Shown here one piece after another: positions 35,896 through 40,933 of a stretch of 40,933 nucleotides of DNA. Each line of letters starts with the position of its first letter. Position 1 is the stretch's first letter. This DNA is from Priapulus caudatus (Eukaryota; Priapulida; Priapulimorpha; Priapulimorphida; Priapulidae), in the NCBI RefSeq assembly GCF_000485595.1, contig NW_014577394.1, positions 186,254 through 227,186 on the forward strand, given 5' to 3'. Below the pieces are notes generated by a model, which made no database searches, was not told the origin of the DNA, and saw only the letters and a program-made list of their open reading frames with translations. The translations under genes and the position numbers were made by a program.

Positions 35896-35898
35896 TGT

Positions 35899-35904
35899 TT
35901 TATT
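35899..35904 (-). terminator. Candidate polyadenylation signal of the type I receptor gene
   Basis: AATAAA on the - strand, in an A/T-rich context about 2.35 kb beyond the receptor stop codon. Other AATAAA words occur nearer the stop (for example about 36956), so the real end may be closer. Confidence 0.25.
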
Positions 35905-38257
35905 CAACTCAGCTATTTCATCAATACTGCATACAAAAAAGCCGTTTTGCATAGATGTCCATAAAAAGGTTTCGTTGCGTACAGAAGCATTACACAGTAA
36001 CACCATCCCTCACAAGAACAATGTATACAAAACGTGTAGTAAGCAACGCAATACCGCATTCTAATAACGTAAAACGCACCATAACACCTCTATGAGGTAA
36101 AATGCACAATAAAAAAGAAAATACAAGGCTAATATAACCTGACGAAAACACACCACGGTTTTAGCACGAGTTACGTAGTAACGCCATGGTCGTTAGGTAA
36201 TGCAGCGCATCGCTGGTTTTTTAAGATCAACAAAATCAGAAAGAAGCAGAAAATTCTCACATTACACAAAATTACGGCAGTTTTACATTATACAGAGTCG
36301 CAGCGAATTGGTAGTAGGAGACCACTGTCACTGAGGCAGCATCTACGAGTGGGCCTAAAATGTTTTCCAAAAATACGAAAGGAGAATTCACAGTGACGAT
36401 GTTCGTTGAATAAAATTACAGGTGTATTATTTTTTGAACAAGGATAATTTATACAACAGCGATTCATCCGCATACATTTAAACCCACGTGGTTTCCATGT
36501 ATATGTATTCTACCTAAAATGTATAAACGATTAAAAAAATGCACAAGATTGATTCACAAAAACGCGCAAATTTGCTTAACATGGGGATGCAATATTTTCA
36601 GGAGTGTATAATCTAGAGATCTCTATATGATACTCTCCTGATATTTTAGGCCTGTATTTTAAAACACCCCACCTAACGTATCCGTGGCTTGGCCTAGAAT
36701 AGTAGCCTTGCTTACAGTTAGGACGTGTCTACAACCCATGACTAGCATCCCAACCAAAGGAAAGACCAATTCATGCAATGACACAGCATATTTTAGAGCC
36801 CATATACTAGTTAAACAACAATGTAACTAGCTAACACATTCATCATCCTATGCTGTTTTAGCTCAGCACATTACATATACATAATTTAAATTTTTACGCA
36901 CAATCATTGTTTACTTAGAATTATCACCTGCTATGGGTAGAAATAATAAAATCTTTTATTTACAATTATTAAAGAAGCTCAAAAAAGTAAGCTATATGGA
37001 AACTATATTGATCAGCAACACACTTGCTGTGTCATGTTATGTGAACACGTGTTCACAAGCATCCCCGCACCACCACAACCAGTAAACTAAACAGCATACC
37101 ACAACCATTATATTATGTCACAAGTACAAACAAAGCCACTACTATATCTGTCACGCCAACCATTAGGAAAGCATTTCACACTAACTAGGTATACAGCTCA
37201 TTCTTAAATCAATATTAGTTGATGAATTTCCATCAAATCTATATGCACCATAAAACACACACGGTTAAGGTTTAGATCTGATAGTTGGTGCATGAAATTA
37301 GCCAAACTGCATCGTGTCATATATCATATATGATGCGCACGTCAGTGAAAGGCTAAAGATGAGGAAATGACGATGCATAGTGGAAATGTTATAATCTCAT
37401 TACGTAAATAAAACTACCGAAATACGAAATATCTATACTACATTTTCTACAGCTGGCTATAGCCTACAAATATCTTATAATTCATTAGATTATTTTAACA
37501 CGAATACTGAAAATAATAAATGCATACATATATTGCTAACGATATAATTTACAATATTGTTTCATGAATATATTTCTGCACACTCCATGTCATTGTGGAC
37601 ACTGCGTTGTCGTGATTTTTGTTGCACGTACATATCGAATCGTCATAGGGCAATAGGCCTCAATTTAAATATGTAAATATACAAGGGTTGTTACTATAAG
37701 ACAATACGATTGATAGCACATTCTCATTCGAGCTAAATTTGTCAAACGAAGCTTTCAAAGGAAATACAGGGATGGCCTTTTTTATACAAAATCATGTAGT
37801 TGCACAATGCTTGGTGTGACCTGTGCCTTACTGATATTCTAGTATGCTAACCAAGTGCTGTTTCTTTTAGAGCAGAGACAATACTGTGTCTGATAGCTGC
37901 ACACAGTGTTGCCACTGGGTGGGCATTTTATACAATAATTAGGGTCAGACACAACGAGAGACAGAGAGTATTAAAGTAAAGGAATGGTACAAAAACGAGA
38001 AGTAAAGGAAAACTCTTACACTGGTCATACGTTCACAACATCCACATTCGTCCCCTGCCTGGGGTTCACTATTACGAAAGCACCATTCCCTGTCAGGGAC
38101 TCACACTCATTCATCCGCCGTTAGGGAGATCACTGTCACGACAGCAACGTCCCCCATCCGGGGCCTAACGCGTGCAGAGCAGCAGTGCATCTACTCTCGG
38201 GAGCTCACACTCGATCTAAGAGATCTTCCCCCTCCCTCCTTCCCTCCGCACAGCTCA
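35905..38257 (-). other. Probable 3' UTR and downstream flank of the type I receptor gene
   Basis: AT-rich, unique, free of transposon or microsatellite signatures in contrast to its surroundings, and lying directly after the stop codon. That is consistent with a long 3' UTR. No long open frame is present. Confidence 0.4.
38052..38163 (-). repeat. Hairpin-bearing 64-bp direct repeat in the probable 3' UTR
   Basis: Three G/C-clamped hairpins (38052-38064, 38088-38098, 38152-38163) lie among a direct repeat. 38066-38090 (TCACTATTACGAAAGCACC...) recurs diverged at 38130-38154, 64 bases away. It starts about 95 bases downstream of the stop codon on the transcript. Confidence 0.45.
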
Positions 38258-40117
38258 CTAGGTGGACACCTCAAAGTCCTCGAGATCCAGCTCCATCTTC
38301 TCCTCGTGCGAGGCGATCTTGAGCAGCGTCTTCTTGATGCGCAGCATGCTGTGCCGTGCCATCGGGTTCGCTGCCCAGCACTCCTTCATGAGACGCGCCA
38401 CGCCCATCAGAGTCTGCAACAACAGCGACACAGTGTCATCACACATCTGTTCAATAGCAACAATCCACAAAGTATATCGATATTACATCATTTTCTGAAT
38501 TACTTACTGTAACAGTATTAATTCACAACCTTAAACCTGCAACGACAGCGACAGTGTCATCACACATCTGTTCAACAGTACCAATCCACTGAGTACACTG
38601 ACCAGGGGCGGATTCAGACCGTATTTGCCGTATTGGCAAATACGGTCTAGATTTCAAAGTGCCCTTCGAAATTTTGCGCTCACTGTGGGGTGGTGTGCCC
38701 TTTTTGGGCGATGTGCCATTTAAATCTGGAAAAATACTGTCTAGCCTCAGCCCTGGAACCGGCCCTGGGTGTCACCATAGTGTCACGTAGTCCAGTAGCA
38801 GTGCACACGGAGCCCACTAGGCCGCGGGCAAAATATATATATCACCTCAAAATGAAAATTGATAACACTTCACGCTCAACTTTAGTTGGCATTCAAGAAG
38901 CGTGCGTGGGGTACATCCTTCCGATAAGAAGTGGGTGCAGGGGCGGATTCATACCGTATTTGCCGTATTGGGAAATACGGTCTAGATTTCAAAGTGCCCT
39001 TCGAAATTTACAGAAAATACAAAAAATACAGAAAACAATTTGATGAAATTTGGCTATATTCTTTATTTGTCTTCTTTTTCTTCTGATTCATTGACAGGAC
39101 TTGAAGGAAATCAAAATTTTACATGGTAACAAAACTAGCTTTTATATCTGAAAAAAAAAAGGGAATTAAGTGCTTGAATCATTCTGCATTAATTGCTGGT
39201 ATGCAAAGCGCAGGCAAAATGAAGCAGAAATAAAATTCCATATGGTTTTTAGCTATTGCTGTTTGACTAAATGTGTGCTCAAATGGTGCTCATTTTTGTG
39301 CCCAGGGACCCTTGAAATTGTGAAATTTCCTGGGGGAGGCCCCTCAGACCCCCCGCCATGTGCTTTGCACCTAGCGGCGCTCACTGTGTGGTGGGGTGCC
39401 CTTTTTGGGGGATGTGCCCTTAAAATCTGGAAAAATACTGTCTAGCCTCAGCCCTGGATCCGCCCCTGCTGACATTGTGTCATTTTCTGAATTACTTAAT
39501 GTAACACTATTAATTCACAACCTTAAGCCAATGCGGTCAAAACTTAAATACGCCTACCGCCGTCGTACGTCAAGCGTTGTGGCGTCCGTGTCTAACTTCT
39601 AGCTGTGCTGCCTCTCGCCAGAAACGGAGTGGAACGCGAGAAAGGTGAGGGAAACGGACGCCACAACGGTTGATGTATGACGACAGGAGGCGTATTTAGG
39701 TTTTGACCGCATTGGCTTAAGGTTGTAAATTAATAGTGTTACACTAAGTTAATTCAGAAAATGACACAATATCAGTATACTTAGTAGATTGGTACTATTG
39801 AACAGATGTGTGTTGATAAAACATTATTTCCTACAAAATAATATGAAAACCAATTTCAGTGGCAGGGTCAATTCTGTTTCCCCAACTTCAATTCATCAGC
39901 TAGATGGTGAATTGAAATCAAAATTCCAGCATCACACTTTACATAGACCCGGACACTGGATGCGGTCATACGGCATCACTCACCGAGTTCTCGCCCCACT
40001 GGTTCCTCATCTGTGGACGATGGCCCTCCTTGGCCACCACGTGCTTCATCTCATCGAAGCTGGGATCGTGGCCGACCCTGTCATAGTATGGGGGCCTGTA
40101 CTCATCTGCCTTGATGT
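38258..40117 (-). CDS. TGF-beta superfamily type I receptor kinase (ACVR1/ALK1/Saxophone-like), last two coding exons, partial
   Basis: Exon 39984-40117 (134 nt) joins exon 38258-38413 (156 nt, stop TAG at 38260-38258) through a GTGAGT donor and a TTGTTGCAG acceptor; a further acceptor TTTTTCAG precedes the first exon, so the gene continues past the right edge. The 95 residues are the C-lobe end of the kinase domain (subdomains X-XI). The segment DEYRPPYYDRVGHDPSFDEM corresponds to EDYxPPFYDVVPNDPSFEDM of ALK2/ALK1, and LMKECWAANPMAR...LRIKKTLLKI carries the invariant CW and Arg plus the LRIKKTL ending of type I receptors. The family is a single-pass membrane serine/threonine kinase that phosphorylates receptor-regulated Smads after activation by type II receptors. 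Oddities: the usual VVC reads VVA, PNRW reads RNQW, and there is a ~14-residue acidic tail after LLKIASHEEK, longer than in many members. Subgroup is inferred from the last ~95 residues only. Confidence 0.88.
38414..38602. repeat. Tandem duplication of ~120 bp including the splice acceptor
   Basis: Unit 1 is 38414-38535. Unit 2 begins at 38537 with the same CTGCAAC-ACAGCGACA start, is interrupted at 38602 by the hAT complex, and resumes at 39469 with ATTGTGTCATTTTCTGAATT-like sequence. Read on the transcript strand, each unit begins with a GTTGCAG acceptor-like end, so unit 2 carries a decoy 3' splice site. Confidence 0.75.
38603..38767. mobile_element. hAT-like non-autonomous element, short copy
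   Basis: It begins CAGGGGCGGATTCAG and ends CTGGAACCGGCCCTG, imperfect inverted termini. A perfect 12-bp hairpin (ACCGTATTTGCC, 38618-38629, with 38635-38646) lies just inside the left end, a subterminal feature common in hAT MITEs. It shares both ends with the longer copy at 38938-39468 and looks like an internal-deletion derivative of it. Confidence 0.7.
38938..39468. mobile_element. hAT-like non-autonomous element, long copy
   Basis: It begins CAGGGGCGGATTCATACCG and ends CTGGATCCGCCCCTG; the first and last 11 bases are perfect inverted copies. The subterminal hairpin is present with one mismatch. Terminal sequence of about 75 bp on the left and about 90 bp on the right is shared with the short copy. 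There is no transposase frame. The 5-bp word CTGAC follows it (39469-39473) and precedes the short copy (38598-38602). Confidence 0.75.
39469..39815. repeat. Foldback inverted repeat in the receptor intron
   Basis: 39469-39589 and 39654 to about 39770 are inverted copies at high identity, with a ~64-bp loop. The right arm continues to about 39815, where it pairs with 38560-38602, the part of the left arm cut off by the hAT insertion. A CTTAAGCCAATGCGGTC / GACCGCATTGGCTTAAG pair lies within the arms. It may be a MITE with long TIRs or an inverted duplication of intron sequence. Confidence 0.75.
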
Positions 40118-40222
40118 CTGAAAAACGTAGCGCCAACATCGTGATGAAAGGCAGCCAAACAATAACCTTTACATTAACAACACTGACGATGTAACTATAC
40201 AGACCTGTACAAACAATCTTGC

Positions 40223-40933
40223 ACTAACATAGCAACCTCGCTGCCCCCCGTACCTACGACAAGGCACTAACATAGCAACCTCGCTGCTCCCGTACCTACG
40301 ACAAGGCACTAACATCGCTACCTCACTGCTCGCCATACCTAGGACATTGCTCTAACATAGCTACCTCACTGCTCGCCATACCTAGGACATTGCTCTAACA
40401 TCGCTACCTCACGGCTCACCATACCTAGGACATTGCTCTAACATCGCTACCTCACTGCCCCCCATACCTAGGACATTGCTCTAACATCGCTACCTCACTG
40501 CTCGCCATACCTAGGACATTGCTCTAACATCGCTACCTCACTGCCCTCCATTCTAACATCGTTACCTCACTGCTCTAACATCGCTACCTCACGGCTCACC
40601 ATACCTAGGACATTGCTCTAACATCGCTACCTCACTGCTCACCATACCTAGGACATTGCTCTAACATCGCTACCTCACTGCCCTCCATACCTAGGACATT
40701 GCTCTAACATCGTTACCTCACTGCTCTAACATCGCTACCTCACTGCTCGCCATACCTAGGACATTGCTCTAACATCGCTACCTCACTGCCCTCCATACCT
40801 AGGACATTGCTCTAACATAGCACCTCGCTGCCCTCACCATACCTAGGACATTGCTCTAAACATAGCAACCTCGCTGCTCACCATACCGTAGGACATTGTT
40901 CTACTAACATCGCTAACTCACTGCTCGCATAAT
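40223..40933. repeat. 43-bp minisatellite
   Basis: About 16-17 tandem units of the form CTCTAACATCGCTACCTCAC plus TGCTCGCCATACCTAGGACATTG. There are point variants and some truncated units (for example around 40550-40590 and 40715-40740). The array runs off the right edge of the window. It lies in the next upstream intron of the - strand receptor gene. Confidence 0.93.

Larger units (their letters stand above)
38414..39983 (-). other. Last intron of the type I receptor gene, largely made of repeats
   Basis: GT-AG intron of 1570 bases. On the + strand it begins (at the acceptor end) with a ~122-bp unit that is repeated in diverged form from 38537, where the hAT insertion interrupts it. It also contains a foldback and two hAT-like elements. 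Only about 39820-39983 near the donor looks free of repeats. Confidence 0.8.

Noticed and set aside
40223-40933. A CRISPR array
   Set aside because: The repeats are contiguous with no unique spacers, and the DNA is from an animal; it is a minisatellite.

Overview
This is eukaryotic, animal (bilaterian) genomic DNA. It has split genes with GT-AG introns, large amounts of microsatellite and minisatellite sequence, short inverted-repeat transposons and interstitial TTAGGG/CCCTAA arrays. Only two genes can be defended. (1) On the + strand, a complete three-exon nuclear receptor of the Knirps/NR0A type (28128-30380, 481 residues): a DNA-binding domain, no ligand-binding domain and two CtBP-type PLDLS motifs. 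(2) On the - strand, the last two coding exons of a TGF-beta-superfamily type I receptor serine/threonine kinase of the ACVR1(ALK2)/ALK1/Saxophone subgroup (38258-40117); the rest lies beyond the right edge. A Knirps-type receptor points to an invertebrate, probably an ecdysozoan. TTAGGG rather than TTAGG repeats argue against a typical insect. The species cannot be fixed from the sequence.

Layout. 1-12295 and 12306-24258 are two nearly identical versions of the same ~12-kb non-coding block, separated by a run of 10 N. The gap lies exactly where version A stops and version B starts, and they differ by SNPs, repeat lengths and a precise 268-bp inversion. The simplest reading is two haplotypes (unmerged contig ends), not a true tandem duplication. 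Each version contains a TIR-bounded element filled with CCCTAA repeats, an ATC microsatellite, a ~30-bp minisatellite, a purine-rich/GGAC/GACA/GT low-complexity tract and a long-armed foldback element. I see no convincing gene in it.

24259-28127 is the upstream region of the nuclear receptor. It holds facing CA-rich and GT-rich tracts, a GC-richer stretch with an NRF1-like palindrome, a second and unrelated TIR element that also carries TTAGGG repeats, and a ~40-bp minisatellite. 28128-30380 is the receptor gene.

30381-38257 separates the two convergent genes. It contains a CATCAG-type array, a ~1.4-kb hAT-like element packed with an alternating GT/GC array, a strong CTCF-like site, and the probable 3' UTR of the kinase receptor. 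38258-40933 carries the receptor exons. Their intron holds a duplicated segment that includes the splice acceptor, a large foldback, and two related hAT-like elements that look like one composite insertion. A 43-bp minisatellite fills the right edge.

The two genes are unrelated neighbours (a DNA-bound repressor-type transcription factor and a BMP/activin-type receptor); nothing indicates that they act together. The most unusual content is non-coding: two independent TIR elements built around telomeric repeats, the allelic inversion, and the foldback/hAT complex beside a splice acceptor.
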